Source: Anarhynchus alexandrinus
Taxonomy: Eukaryota > Chordata > Aves > Charadriiformes > Charadriidae
Assembly: GCA_008711295.1 (NCBI GenBank)
Contig: VUYV01000016.1
Coordinates: 4,058,383-4,122,382 of the forward strand
DNA: 64,000 nucleotides
Direction: 5' to 3'
Positions within the stretch are counted from its first letter, which is position 1, and the number at the start of each line of letters is the position of its first letter. Positions 38,165 through 49,262 of this stretch are shown here, piece after piece. The notes under the pieces are model-generated. The model searched no databases and was not told the origin of the DNA. It saw only the letters and a program-made list of their open reading frames with translations. The position numbers and the translations under genes are program-made.

Positions 38165-40165
38165 GAGTTTCTTGTTGCTTAAATAGAAACCTCAATTTAC
38201 ATTTTCCTTGTTCCTCTTTTAAAAAAAGCTCCCTGGCCATTTTGGTTTCTCTCATCCTCTCAGTGAGTTAGTCATCATTTAAAATACACACAATGATTAA
38301 AATGAGTCTGATCATGTTCAAGTACAATATTTCAGGGAGGCTACTTGGTATGACTTGCATGAGGACATGAAATGCCAGAAGGACCAGTGCAATCAAGAGC
38401 AAACTTCTGTGCCAAAAAGAGTGGGTGGGGTCATGTGCCGTATACAAGGGATTCATAAATGTTTACTATAATTTGCTGCCTGGTTATATTTGACCTCTGT
38501 GGGTTGGCACATGAACTGATTTATTGCATCCATGCTATCTTAATTACTAAGGACACAGCTGAGAGCTTTTTAAAATTAAAAGTGACTTATTTTCCTCAGT
38601 TACTTAAGTGCAGAGGCTCAAGCACATACGCAGTTGTATTTTTCTATCAAGAGAATATATGATTTGTACAGCCAGTTACACTTGTTTGTGGTTCTCCCAG
38701 ATGCTGGACTTAGGGTATGCGCAGATGCAGGCACTTGACACTGGCTCATAGGGATATGTTTACCAAGCCTTAGCAAACTTTTCTTTCTCCCACTGCTGGT
38801 CCTGCTTACAAAACTTTGCTCTTCCGGGTCTCAGCTGGAACTGGAAGGCAAAATGAGGAAAATCTCTGAAAGGTTGCTCCGAGTGTTTTTCTAGCCCAGC
38901 TGGATGCAGGTATTATTGGAGACCTCATGAGAAGGATTATTTCAACAAAATTTTCACCCTGGCTTCGTGGACTAAGGGATACAAACAAGTTTTAAATAAG
39001 TATCCAAACTTATGCTTGCTTCGCCAAACTCAGACACTGAAGCTTTTGATGCAGCCCTGCTAACGCGTACATTGTTGGACCATTTTGAATGTGTGACACT
39101 AAGCAGTTATGTAGCAGGTCAGCAGGAATTCACAAGTGCTTGGACTTGATTTTTTCATAGTTCTCATTTTGAAAATGTGTCTGAATAATCAGGTCCAGAC
39201 ATTAGGGAAGCTGGTTTTCTGTCAGCTATAGCCCTTTCTTGAATTTTGCAAATTTAGGCAAAGATTATGAGAAGCGGTTTGCAATTTGAAGTTCTCTGTC
39301 TGGGACTTGAGACTTCCTCGAAGGGTCTAGCTTTCAGAGACCCTTTCAGTGTAGCCCCTAAAAACTGAAGAATCCAAATTACTCTTACCTTTCTCTTACT
39401 TATTTTTGCACTTCTGTGTACAGATGGGGTACATAATAATATCTGTGGATCCGAATTTGCAGATGCTCTAGCTGTGCTAGGGCTGTGCTAGAGCACAGTT
39501 GCAGACTCAGATACTTATGGGCTTTATTCTTATTTCACATTAGTTATGCTCACACATAACTCAGGTGCAGCTGGTGGCATTTTTCTTCGTGTCAGATAGC
39601 AGTGCAGTGATTTTCAGCATCTGGTTCCAGGACCCCAAGCATCCTCTGCAGGATCTGAGACAAGTAAAACACTCAGTAAAGGCAAACCTGTCAGAAAACA
39701 TAAAGTCACTCTAAAAATTTTTGCATCTCTTCTTTAAGTGGAAACAAGTTGTAAACTCTGAACTGGTGTAAGAAAGGTGGTAATTCTATTTCTGTAGATC
39801 TCCACGATAGCTCCTCTCATGCTCATTCCAGTATGTAAAATACAAAATGCAGATAGCAACTTCATACAAAAGTGTGTTTCTCTCGCTTTAACAGATGACT
39901 TGTTGAGAAAGCAGCTAAAATAAATTCAAGTTATCCCACTCCTAAGTCTATCTTCTTTTCCAGAATCTGGGGAGGAAAGGGGGAGACTGGAATACCACAG
40001 TGTTTGTGAGCTGCTAACAAAACCACAGCTGCTCTGGAACAAAACAGGCAGGCTGCAGGCAGGGAGGACCAGCTGAGTGTAGCCTTCCAGCCCCCTTGCT
40101 TCTCATGCAGCTAGGGCAAACTTCTGACAATACAACATAGAGAGAGGAACGGTCCCCTGGTCACC
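38165..40165. other. Noncoding unique DNA
   Basis: No gene or confident repeat is visible. Near 39,464-39,495 a small inverted repeat (TGCTCTAGC with GCTAGAGCA) overlaps a direct repeat of 'gctgtgctag' (39,471-39,480 and 39,482-39,491). The open frames at 38,268-38,456 and 38,806-38,988 have no supporting motifs. Confidence 0.45.
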
Positions 40166-40167
40166 GA

Positions 40168-40405
40168 CTGTGTACCTACATTGCAACTGGGAGGTGTGAC
40201 TGCAGTGCAGATAATCAAATAACAACTAGCTTTAATCTTCACAGGGTTTAGGGCAGGCTGGACAAGCCTGCCCGGGATGCGGCGTGCATATTCAAGACCT
40301 GGTGCCTGAACACTGTGTCTCCATTGCTTAAGGTATCCAAAGTAGCTAGACTGAAGCTGGTCAATGTGTTGCTGTCATGCCTTTGACTGCAAGGTGGACA
40401 AAGTC
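40168..40405. repeat. Imperfect inverted repeat of about 230 bp, MITE-like
   Basis: The left side has 'tgtacctacattgcaactgg', 'ggtgtgactgcagtgcagat' and 'aactagctttaatcttcaca'. The right side has 'gtatccaaagtagctagact', 'gaagctggtcaatgtgttgc' and 'tttgactgcaaggtggacaa'. The right side read in reverse complement follows the left with many substitutions: AGCTT-(T/C)-A-(A/G)-TCT faces the same motif, and the TGCAGT/ACTGCA parts and the TGTACC/GGTGGACA ends face each other. The layout is that of an old foldback or nonautonomous DNA transposon; I recall similar sequences ending in 'ctgcagtgtagacata' as widespread in birds and reptiles. A possible end fragment of the same family ('gtgctgtgtagacataacc') lies at about 43,333-43,351. 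Confidence 0.5.
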
Positions 40406-41099
40406 ACAGCTGCAAATTAAGGTGTTGTAAGTTGACTTGAGCAATAGGTATTCTCCATCCAGAATTAATATGGATATGTTCCCATTTCTGTACAAACCTC
40501 AGGTCCCAATGCTGTCACTGCTGTGCAGACAGGCAGCAAAACCAGCACTAGTTCCTGAAGGACTTGCAGTCCAAATGTGCAGGATGTCTCTCTGTACAGG
40601 CAGAGGTACATCTGACAGTGGAATGACTTCATGGTCACGCCAGAAGGCCAAAATGATCTGGAAACTTAGACCAAATTGCCAATCCATAATAATAATAACA
40701 AACCACTTTCCCTAGATCATTTACTGATAGCTAGGATCTGTTTATAGACCTATGTTACAAAAGGGTATTAAATACAGAAGACCTGATCGTGAAGAAAAGA
40801 AGAGCAGGGGAAGGGCAAAAAACATTTGAAACTTGAGACAACAAAGGAGAAAACACTGAAGTGTTAAGATGTAAATACGGATGTTGTGTATGCAGATAGG
40901 CCTGGCACAGGGAACTGTGTCTGTGATTGTACAGTACCAAAGGAAGAAGAGAAGTATAAGGAACATGAAGCTTTCAAACAGGCCCCTGTAACAAGTCAGA
41001 ACTAACTCTTGGAGTGAGATTGGAGGGAAATCAGCATCGTAGAAACCTAGAGAGCCAGTTAGTAGAGAGTCATGTAATTAAACCTGGAGTCCAATGGCA

Positions 41100-41185
41100 G
41101 CAGAGTCCTGCATGAAATCATGATTCTGCTGAAATCAGTGGCAAAAATCCCAGTGATGTCAGTGGAGCAGCTTCTGGCATTTACC
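41100..41185. repeat. Palindromic MITE-like relic
   Basis: The segment includes 'ctgctgaaatcagtggcaaa', 'aatcccagtgatgtcagtgg' and 'agcagcttctggcatttacc'. The two ATCAGTGG/GTCAGTGG blocks and the outer 'catgaaatcatgattctg' and 'cttctggcatttaccc' follow the pattern of an old palindromic repeat with ATTGA(C/A)TTCAGTGG units. Divergence is high and the ends are approximate. Confidence 0.42.
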
Positions 41186-42109
41186 CATACCAGTCTGCTG
41201 GTTCTGCTCATGAGCTGCGGGACTGTATGTGGTACTGTAGTCTGCATGAAAAACAAAGGCTAGTAATAGGTAGATTCACATGTGTACTGAAAACATGTTT
41301 TTTTCAGAAACGTGGCTTTTTGATTAGGTGTTTCTTTTGAAAAGTGCTTGCTTTCTTTTGGAAGTGCCAATGTCACATCAAAAAATTACTCTTGAAAAGG
41401 AACAAGTTTTCAGTTGAAGTAGTTGAATGTCCTGGAAAATGTCATTTGTCTCAAGAACCTGACCCGTAGAGTCAAAGGGGGAAGTACAATTTCATTTCTG
41501 ATGGACACCAACGACACCATCTCGGACCACAATATTAAGGGATTGGCTTGAATACTGCAGCAATGTTTCACCTCCATGTCAAAATTTTCAGCACAAAAAC
41601 CTGTTCTGTTTTGTGGGCAATGCAGAAGCTGAACTCGGAGGCCTGCTTGGACAAACCCATGTTTGTCCAGCTGCTGCACAGGAAAAATCAGCTTCTTCCC
41701 AGGATAAACCAGCATCTTGCTGCCTCTCAGAAAGGTGTACTGTCACCTCTCCAAGGCTAACAGCACCCCAGGCTGAGTCCCTGGTTGCAGGAATTGGACC
41801 CGGGACCGACTGTTGTGGTCAGTAGAGGGGGACAGAGAGCCACACTAGGAGACGAACCTGTACTGGGCTTTACAGCTTTGCTAGTAGATGTGTAAGAAAT
41901 GGCATTTTGCTCTGTTTTTACGATGACTGATGCCCTGGAGTCTCAGTCTGTGAGCAGGGACCCCGTATGCTTTGGCGATACGGATGGGGAATAATAGTTC
42001 AACCAAGGAGCCTTGTTAGATAAATCTAACCTAAAATAAAGGCTCGTTTTGCAAAGCAAATTCAAAGCCACGACAGGCAAGACTTTTCATTTTATCTGCT
42101 GCTAAAAGG

Positions 42110-42365
42110 AAGATGCTTAAGGGCCTGTTTCCAAAGGGAAAATATGTGCTTATTTAATTGCATCTTTTTTGGCAAAGGGGAGAGTGCATTATTATTATTA
42201 TTTATTATTATTGTTAGACATATTAGAAAGACCTATATGCTGTAATATCCTTCATTGCAACCACATTGATTAGCACTAACTGAGAATGTAGTACAATATT
42301 AACACGAGGCACATAAGACTCGTTTGGCCTGTCCTGTTTGTTACTTAATTACGCATGTATAAAGT
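42110..42365. promoter_or_regulatory. Candidate conserved noncoding element
   Basis: An AT-rich block with an (ATT)n microsatellite at about 42,189-42,214 is followed by sequence of higher complexity containing 'cacattgattagcactaact' and 'gttacttaattacgcatgta'. It has no open frame. The homeodomain-like TAATTA and GATTA cores and the sharp change in complexity next to the microsatellite recall developmental enhancers, but conservation cannot be measured from one sequence. Confidence 0.22.
42189..42214. repeat. (ATT)n microsatellite
   Basis: About eight ATT/TTA units with one phase shift ('attattattattatttatta'). A shorter AAT-type run occurs at about 37,783-37,796. Confidence 0.9.
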
Positions 42366-43332
42366 AAGAGGCACAGCACCTGTAGAGATTCCCAGCACCT
42401 CCTGTTAAGCTGAGGCAGGAGCTGCAGTGTATGAGAGCAGTAACCAAATCCTGCAAGCGTGTTTACATTTTGAACTTACCAAATCTTCCCAAGTGGAATG
42501 CAGGGTCCGGTTTCAGCCAAGGAACTGTTAGCAGTGAGTGAGAGTTAATGGATCAATCTGCTGTCTCTTGTCAGTGCTTTTACTGTTGACTTCTGGAATG
42601 TGTTTGATGAAAAGAAAGCAACTTCTTGAGACAGAAGATACAGATGTAGCATGTTAAGGTTGGGACCTACATGAACAATAAAGCAATGTTATCAGTGTTT
42701 CGCTTCCCCAGTGCTGCTTGCCAAAGCTGACAATAGAATAGCAGCAAAGCATTTCTTTTTTTAACTACCATAACTGCACATTAACCATTTGCTCTGATTC
42801 TTTTTTGGAGACACAGTCAGATGTTGTACCGGCGTTATAAGTGAAAGATGCCAGATATTTAAATGGGAGCATGTTGCACAGCCCCCTGCTGCCTTTCTGT
42901 GGCCAGCGGAAGCTGCTTTCTGAAAAGCTGAATTAAAATGGAATTTGCAGGATCGTTCAGCCGAACCAAGCCTGCTGGCTCCCTGTGCTTTATGTGCTGC
43001 CCACCAGCAGAACGCCCCCAGGCACCACGCGAATCTTATGAGATGTATTCATTCTCCCCATATCCCAACGAGGCAGGCTGTTTCCCAAATTGCAGTGTAA
43101 TTTTGAGGCATGTGGGTTGTACCGACCCGGCAGAACGCAGTGCTGTGTGGAGATACCCAGGCTAGCTCTGAGCATGCTGTAGCTGGGAATGCTGTGGTGA
43201 GAGCTATCCACAATCAGATATCTTCCACTCTTGGCTGAATAGTAGACCAACATCAGGATATTGCTCTTCTACCAGAGCCAGGTTGTTAAGAGTTAGCTCT
43301 GATGTGCCTGCCCGGTACTATGGATACCCTCG

Positions 43333-43351
43333 TGCTGTGTAGACATAACCA
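43333..43351. repeat. Possible end fragment of the 40.2-kb palindrome family
   Basis: The string 'gtgctgtgtagacataacc' resembles the outer end of the repeat recognised at 40,168-40,405, whose relatives end in a 'gcagtgtagacata' motif. The preceding bases (about 43,190-43,330) could not be aligned to the rest of the element, so it may be a fragment or a coincidence. Confidence 0.3.
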
Positions 43352-43360
43352 CAGAGCCTA

Positions 43361-43455
43361 AAACCCAGATCCATCGAGGTATTTAGGCTTTTAACTCTCA
43401 CTGAAATGAACAGGAGTTAAAAGCCTAAATACCTTTGGGGATTTGGGCCTAAGTG
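43361..43455. repeat. Well-preserved palindrome with a perfect 21-bp stem
   Basis: The arms 43,377-43,397 and 43,414-43,434 are perfectly complementary over 21 bases (left arm starts AGGTATTTAGGC and ends TTTTAACTC) around a 16-base loop, 43,398-43,413. Outside them, imperfect pairing continues: 'acccagatcc' on the left faces 'ggggatttgggc' on the right, with about 13 of 20 positions matching. A transcript would fold into a long hairpin on either strand. It is probably a relic of an amniote palindromic MITE-like repeat whose copies carry TTAGGC..GCCTAA arms; the unusually complete pairing is not explained by age alone. Confidence 0.85.
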
Positions 43456-44173
43456 GCTTACAGAAAGCCTGTGGAACAGCAGAGACTCAGATATTTTGAC
43501 TCAGAGGCTAGTGCCTCTGATATGAAATCATTTTTCCTCTGTACATCTGGTAGCAGTTTGCATTCACATTTCTCAGCTCGGGCCATCAAAAATATGCCCA
43601 TGCTTAGGACAGGAGGTGAAGAATAATTTAGGTAATTGAAACTACAGCAGGAATGTGGTTCTGTCAGAGGGCTGTTGCCTGACCTGGAATTTAACCAGAC
43701 AAGTAGGGCTCGGGGAAACTGCGCGCCAGCTCTCGCCTTTCAGGTGCACTGAAGGCAGTTAGTTTCTCTGGTAGGAGGGGGATAAATAGTTGAGCTTATG
43801 TGTCTGTTGAAAAGGAAGCCATATTGCTGAGAATGAAAGCAGGAGACTTGCCAAACACTTGCCTTGTTATCCACATGACTGTTTATCAGTTATAACTAGA
43901 GCTGAGCCAATAATTCTTAATGGGTAATTCATATGATGAATATCTCCCCCTTACACTATGTTTGAATGGTGTATGAACCAGCCATTACTTTCAAATATTT
44001 ATTTACTAGTCACAATTATTTGTTTAATACTGTGAATAATTCATGTTTTGTGGAATGTTTTCAGGCAGATCTCTGAAAGTAGCCAATATCCAGGCTATTT
44101 TCATTGGGCAGAGAAGTAAATGTCGCCTTTTTCTGATTACGCCAGTGTTAACTGAGGATAACTTGAAGTCAAA

Positions 44174-44273
44174 AGGCTGGATCCTTCACTGATGTAATTT
44201 GGCATAGCTCCATTTTTTTCAATTGACTTCAAATGACCAGTGTTAATTCACACCAACTTACTAGATGGTCCTG
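44174..44273. repeat. Palindromic MITE-like relic
   Basis: Signals in order: 'ggctggatccttcactgatg', 'taatttggcatagctccatt', 'ttcaattgacttcaaatgac' and 'taattcacaccaacttacta', ending 'gatggtcctg'. Outer parts (GGATCCTTCA-TGATGTAATT against AATTCACACCAACTTAC) and inner parts (AGCTCCATT against ATTGACTTC) follow the same pattern as the copies at 10,967, 53,110 and 56,619. The centre carries a T run that breaks the pairing. Confidence 0.55.
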
Positions 44274-44667
44274 AAAAGAAGAATTGTATGAAGGAAGAAT
44301 GACTCCCACACCATATTGTCCCAGGACTGGCTAAATGTACTGCATTTTACAGTCATATCTTTCCATGAAAATTCTTATATGTATAAATTCAAAATTTACT
44401 TCAAAAAATATAATTCAATATTTATATTTCAGTTGCTTATTAATGAGTAGCTTTGCAGTAAATTATGCTTGTGTGGTTGTACACACAAAGTGACAATTTT
44501 TGCAGGAATAGTTCCAGTTCAGTTTTTTCTTGCCGGGCAGGGGGGAGATTGTTTTGAGGACAAATCTGTGGCTTGTGTTGAGACTAACCTGGAAAACTTC
44601 CTTGTTCAGTGTGCAAGACTTTTCAGTTCCAGTATTACTTTTACCATTACAAAATCTTCCCTTATAT

Positions 44668-44705
44668 AAGTCTCACTGACGTCAGTGGAGCTTTGCCACT
44701 TGTAT
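44668..44705. repeat. Half-copy of the palindromic repeat containing a full CRE
   Basis: The centre 'cactgacgtcagtg' (44,674-44,687) is a perfect 14-base palindrome, and it contains TGACGTCA (44,677-44,684), the consensus cAMP-response element bound by CREB/ATF proteins. The flanks 'gagctttgccact' resemble the arm of the palindromic repeats found elsewhere in the window, where the equivalent centre reads ATTGACTTCAGTGG. A single base change from TGACTTCA to TGACGTCA would have created the site. Function is not shown by sequence alone. Confidence 0.5.
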
Positions 44706-47700
44706 TTGCCTTATCAGATTTCCAATCCTTAAAGCTATTTTAGTAGACATTTTTAACTACGTTCTTTTCAGTACCCAGCTGATGATGGCAAAAGTAGAGC
44801 AGGGGACTGTGTTGGATTGTGTGTCTGTGATTTTCGCACCAGTTGCCCGTGGTCTCCAAGGGTTGCATGTCAGAAGGATTTTGCTGGAATATCTCATGCC
44901 TTTTCTGTATCCTATATCTGTCCTTCTCTGTCCCAGTTCCTTTCATTGCAATACCAAATTATACATAGTGATACCAGCAAGAGAACCAGGGAATTGTTAA
45001 AGGCTTGGTCTCGAAAAATTGATTTCTAGGTTGTTTCCGTTTCCAGATTTCCAGAGCAACAGGTGAGGCTTGTACTTAACATTGCTGCAGATTTCTCAGC
45101 TGAATCTCTACATATCTCCCTTCCTCTTTAGCATTTTTTCTCAGGCTGTACAACAAAAATGTTAGTGCTGCCACTCATGTTGCCACCGTAATGTGGCTGT
45201 GATCTTGTCTGCAGGATCCTTGTGTTCATAAAAACCTGATTGTTAACAGTGCTTCATAGGGAGAAGTCTTATCCTTTTCTTTCTTCTCTTTTGTTCTTGC
45301 TTTTTGGTACTTTTGCTCCACTGATGGTATGGCTCCTAGAAATACAAAAGCATAAAGAAAAAAATCACATTTCAGAAAGATCTGTTGCTTTTTTTGACAA
45401 AGTAGCACAACCAATTTGAATGTTAAAGAGTCTACTCAGACTAAATGTCCAGGTGCATGTCATTGCTCACTATGCGTAATTTACTAATGAGTGGATCCAG
45501 ACAAACAAACTGAGGATCCAGCATGCCCTCTGGCTGCCTATAAAAATGAGGAAAGATAATGAAGTGGTGTGAATCAGGGCCTTTCTGTAGCAGTGAGGCA
45601 TGAAAAAATTGGAACACAACAGCTTTTGCTGTTAGGTACCAAATATTATCTCAACAGTTCTGAAACCAACCATGGGGGCAAATTGGTTTCACAAACCTTA
45701 TTAGATTAGCACAGTTGGCTGTTTGATATTTTTCATGTCTCAGGTTTCATGTTTCTGGATGTCAACGAAAGTTTCCCTTGTGAAATTTGTATATGTTTGG
45801 TTTTTGACCGTGCAAAGGTAAGTGTGATTCTTAGAAAGGCACAGCTACTGACCTTTCTTTAATTACAAGCAAATGCAGAGGGTTGATGGATATTGCCATA
45901 CTGTTGGTCTCTTCTGTTGAGTGAACATTACTGAACAGCCTTCTGAAAAACAGTGGTGTCTTTGTACTGCAGGCTGCAGTTCACTAGGAACACACCTGAT
46001 TATACCGAGCTCTTTTTAAGCAGAGCCCTGCACAGTGTCAAATGAAAATGTTTTATTGTAAGACTAGGGAAGCACAGATGCATAGAAGAAAGGTCAAAAA
46101 AGAACAGAACCAATTGACCTGCTAAAACAGAGCATCTTTGGGGACTTTCAGCAGAAAACCTCTTTGTCTCCCAACCACTGTGATGGTGCAACCTTCAATT
46201 GGAAAGAACTACTGTGACCTGAAAGATATGACACCTTTTTGTATAAAGTCCTTCCAGCCAGTTCAAAGGCGGTAGTTCTTCTTCAGCCGTGTACTGTCAT
46301 CACAACTGTTTCCTGGACTGTGATTCAGGGCTCAGGCCTGGAAACACTTGGTTTCCCATTTATATTTGTATTTGTATGACTCTCACTTCCTGAAGCCCAG
46401 TCCTCAGAGACGCAGGCTTGTAAAATTGTCCCTATTGACAGAGGCAGTGCCAGAGAGGAAGAGCGCACACACACACCGCACAGGGGAGCTGGCTGCCCAT
46501 GTGTTCGTACAGTCACACAGTACAGTGCTGTCTCGGGGACACTTGTGTCGGTCCAGTGCAGACCTACAGGTTGCTACACAGGGTTGTGTTACTTTGGGCT
46601 ATTTCAACAGGACAAAATAGCCCTGGCATAGTGTCATGCTGACTTGGTTATACTGCTGTGGCTCTCGCTCTGTAGCTATCTTAGGAGATGTTTGCTTAAA
46701 AGTCTCTGAAGCATTGGGTGGTCAGCAGCACATATGTATCCCCAGGCACTTGTCCATGCCCAGCAGGGAGACCCTGTACAGGTGGGGATCGGCATTAGCA
46801 TTTTATTTGAAATCAACAGTGTGCTTCTGAAAGGAGTGTCCCAGTGATCCCCACTTAACTGCACATTTATGTCTCAGAGCAGTCATGGAGGACATGAACT
46901 GGATTCCTCTGGGATGGCACTAAGCTGGTGGATGTGCTTCAGGACTGCACCTGGCATGGGACAGCTCGTGCTCGTTGCTACTGAGACTAGACTGCAACTA
47001 GTCCGAAGTAAAACACGTGCAAAATGGAAATGCAGAGTGTGGACCTCAGGTCCTTGGCACCAATTGCTCCTCTCTATGTATCCATCTCTCTTGTTCTGCA
47101 CTACTTGCTATTATAGATGTGGTCAGAGATGCTGCAAGTCTCATCTCAGTACATTGACCATTCTTCCCCTCCCCTGGGCCATGCCAGTCAGGCCGTTTTC
47201 AATGTGTATGTAAGACTTTGGGAAATCAGGTTTACTTTGATAAGACTCTCCATATGCTTACAGTGATTTCTGTTTGTAAATACCTTGCCGAGCAGGCACT
47301 GATGGGTCAGATCAGGGAGCACAAAACCTAGACCTCTCATACAGTTGCAAAGCTATGAGGTGTGTAAGGGGCAAAGGGTGAATTTCTTTCTTTCTCCCCT
47401 TGTTGTATGGTATATGGTCACACCTTATGATAGTCCCCTTCCCCTTACTTGCACTCATATAATTACCAAACATTGCTCTTTCGTGCTGCTTCTGGAGACT
47501 GACACTGTTGAAGCATGTAGTTTAACTCTCCTGTTGACCCTCTGGGGGAAAGATAGGAAGAAACAGTGAAATTAAACGTAGGTGGGGTAGCAGTGATAAT
47601 TATGTTGGATCATAACTTCCACTGATCTAATTAATGCCACCTAAGTTGTGGCTTGTGCAACTGCCTTGATTTATTGGTTATATCCACAGCTCGCAGAATG

Positions 47701-49033
47701 ACGTTTTTGCAGAAGGCCCGTGGCTCTGATACATGGAGCGATAGAAGTCATATTTCATGATCGTGCAGTATAGCTACAGTATGTGCAACAGTTTGAAAAG
47801 TGCCTGTTCTGTGATGCTCTTTAGAGGCACTGTAAATTGGTGCTCCAGATAGGATTAACGATATAGGCTGTACAGCCCAATTAATTTGTTTCCAGCCAAA
47901 ATCCCTTCATGCTGCTCTTAAAACTACGTTTTCCTATTGAATTTAGTATAACAAGCTCTAGGTGTTCCCAGCATTAAGTGACAGTAAAAGATGACTCTCA
48001 CCTAAGTTCCAGTTTATGTATTTGTTTTATTACTCAGGATATGTCTGGATTTTACAGCTGAGTATGTTAGGAATTTAGTTACAAGTTGAAACCGCTTTAT
48101 AATGCGTGGCTATAAAGATCAAAGGTTGCAAAACCAACATTGGAGAGCCAGGTCCTGCTCTTCCAAGGCTCATCAATCATGACTTAGTTCTGGCCCATCT
48201 CGCATAATTTTCCACCATGTGCTGTCATTCGGACAAATGTTTACCCATAGCAGTAGACCAGAGACTCCCACAACTCTTAAGCTAAGTATCGCCATCGGTT
48301 CCTGACAACACTTCTCCTTTTCTGTTTACCTGGTATCTCTTTTTCCTCCTCAGTTTTTTTCTGTCTCAAAGTTGCTAGTTTGAGGTAAGTGGCTTTTGCT
48401 AGTGGCACACTGGGAGTGCTCCTTTATTCCAGGTGGACAAAAATCAAGATCAATATAAGATCAAGATAAAGATCTTCCTGGGTTCCTCCTAGCTATCTGC
48501 TGAAGACCATTACATTTGTACTTGCTGAAGTTCTGCAACCCTCTGCCAGCCCGTGAAGCAGAAATAAGGCAGGAGGAACCAAAATAAAGGCTTCATCCAG
48601 CAAGTCTGACCATACACTCCTATCAGATAGGTCGCTGAAGGAATAGTTGAAGTGAACCAGACTCTTTTTGCACAGCTGCCATCAGTCTGCTCTAAGGCAC
48701 TGGGCAAATCACTTTAATTTTGATTTCCTATCTTAGTTTCTCTTTTAATTGTGAGTCCCTGAAGTAAGGGAGTATGCCTTTGCATAATGCGGCACCCACG
48801 AGCCACAGTCCTAGGAGGCTTCTTGATGCCACTGTAGTAGAAAAAATTATCTTTGAGCAATTCATCATCCCAACTTTGCCTGGAAAAACTGGAACACCTA
48901 ATATGTGTCTTATTATGAAAGATTCCTTGGTGGGAGATATAAGAACAACTGATAGACATTGGGATCACTGGCAATTCTGTTTTTTTAGGTCTTCCTAAAT
49001 GAATTTTTCCCCAAGATATTTGTTCTGTCAAAA

Positions 49034-49262
49034 TCTAAAAAAAAAAAAAAATTAAATTCCTTTTGTCTCAAATAAAATCTATTGTGCAATCTGAAACAAA
49101 ATATTTGATTATTTAGTTTTTGAAACTTTTTAATTTATTTATTTCAAAAAATAAAGTGAATTTAAAGGTAAAGTAACTTTTTGAATGGAGAAATTCAGAC
49201 TTTTCTGCAGAAATATCTAAATGAAATAATTTAAAATAAGCATCTGTATGTTAGATTTAGCA
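49034..49262. other. AT-rich low-complexity block
   Basis: Starts with a run of about 15 A (49,037-49,051) and continues with about 200 bases made almost only of A and T, including 'ttttaatttatttatttcaa'. No open frame or recognisable repeat. Such blocks are often former retroposon tails or matrix-attachment-like DNA; I cannot decide. Confidence 0.6.

Larger units (their letters stand above)
40410..43355. other. Noncoding DNA with one AT-rich block and one repeat relic
   Basis: Apart from the relic at 41,100-41,185 and the AT-rich block at 42,110-42,365 listed separately, I see no feature. At 41,788-41,809 the string 'ggaattggacccgggaccga' recalls a tRNA-type B box read on the minus strand (GGTCC-AATTCC) and may be a trace of a SINE. 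The open frames at 41,410-41,825 lie on both strands and in two plus frames and carry no domain. Confidence 0.45.
43456..49030. other. Noncoding DNA with scattered palindromic relics
   Basis: No gene is supported. The relics at 44,174-44,273 and 44,668-44,705 are listed separately. A short CA run lies at about 46,465-46,476. The stretch 43,930-44,060 is AT-rich ('aaatatttatttactagtca', 'ttaatactgtgaataattca') and may be another old repeat or a regulatory block. The open frames between 46,300 and 47,215 occur on both strands without domains. Confidence 0.45.

Noticed and set aside
41788..41809. tRNA-like B-box string on the minus strand
   Set aside because: No A box at the proper distance and no cloverleaf can be built; at most a trace of a SINE.
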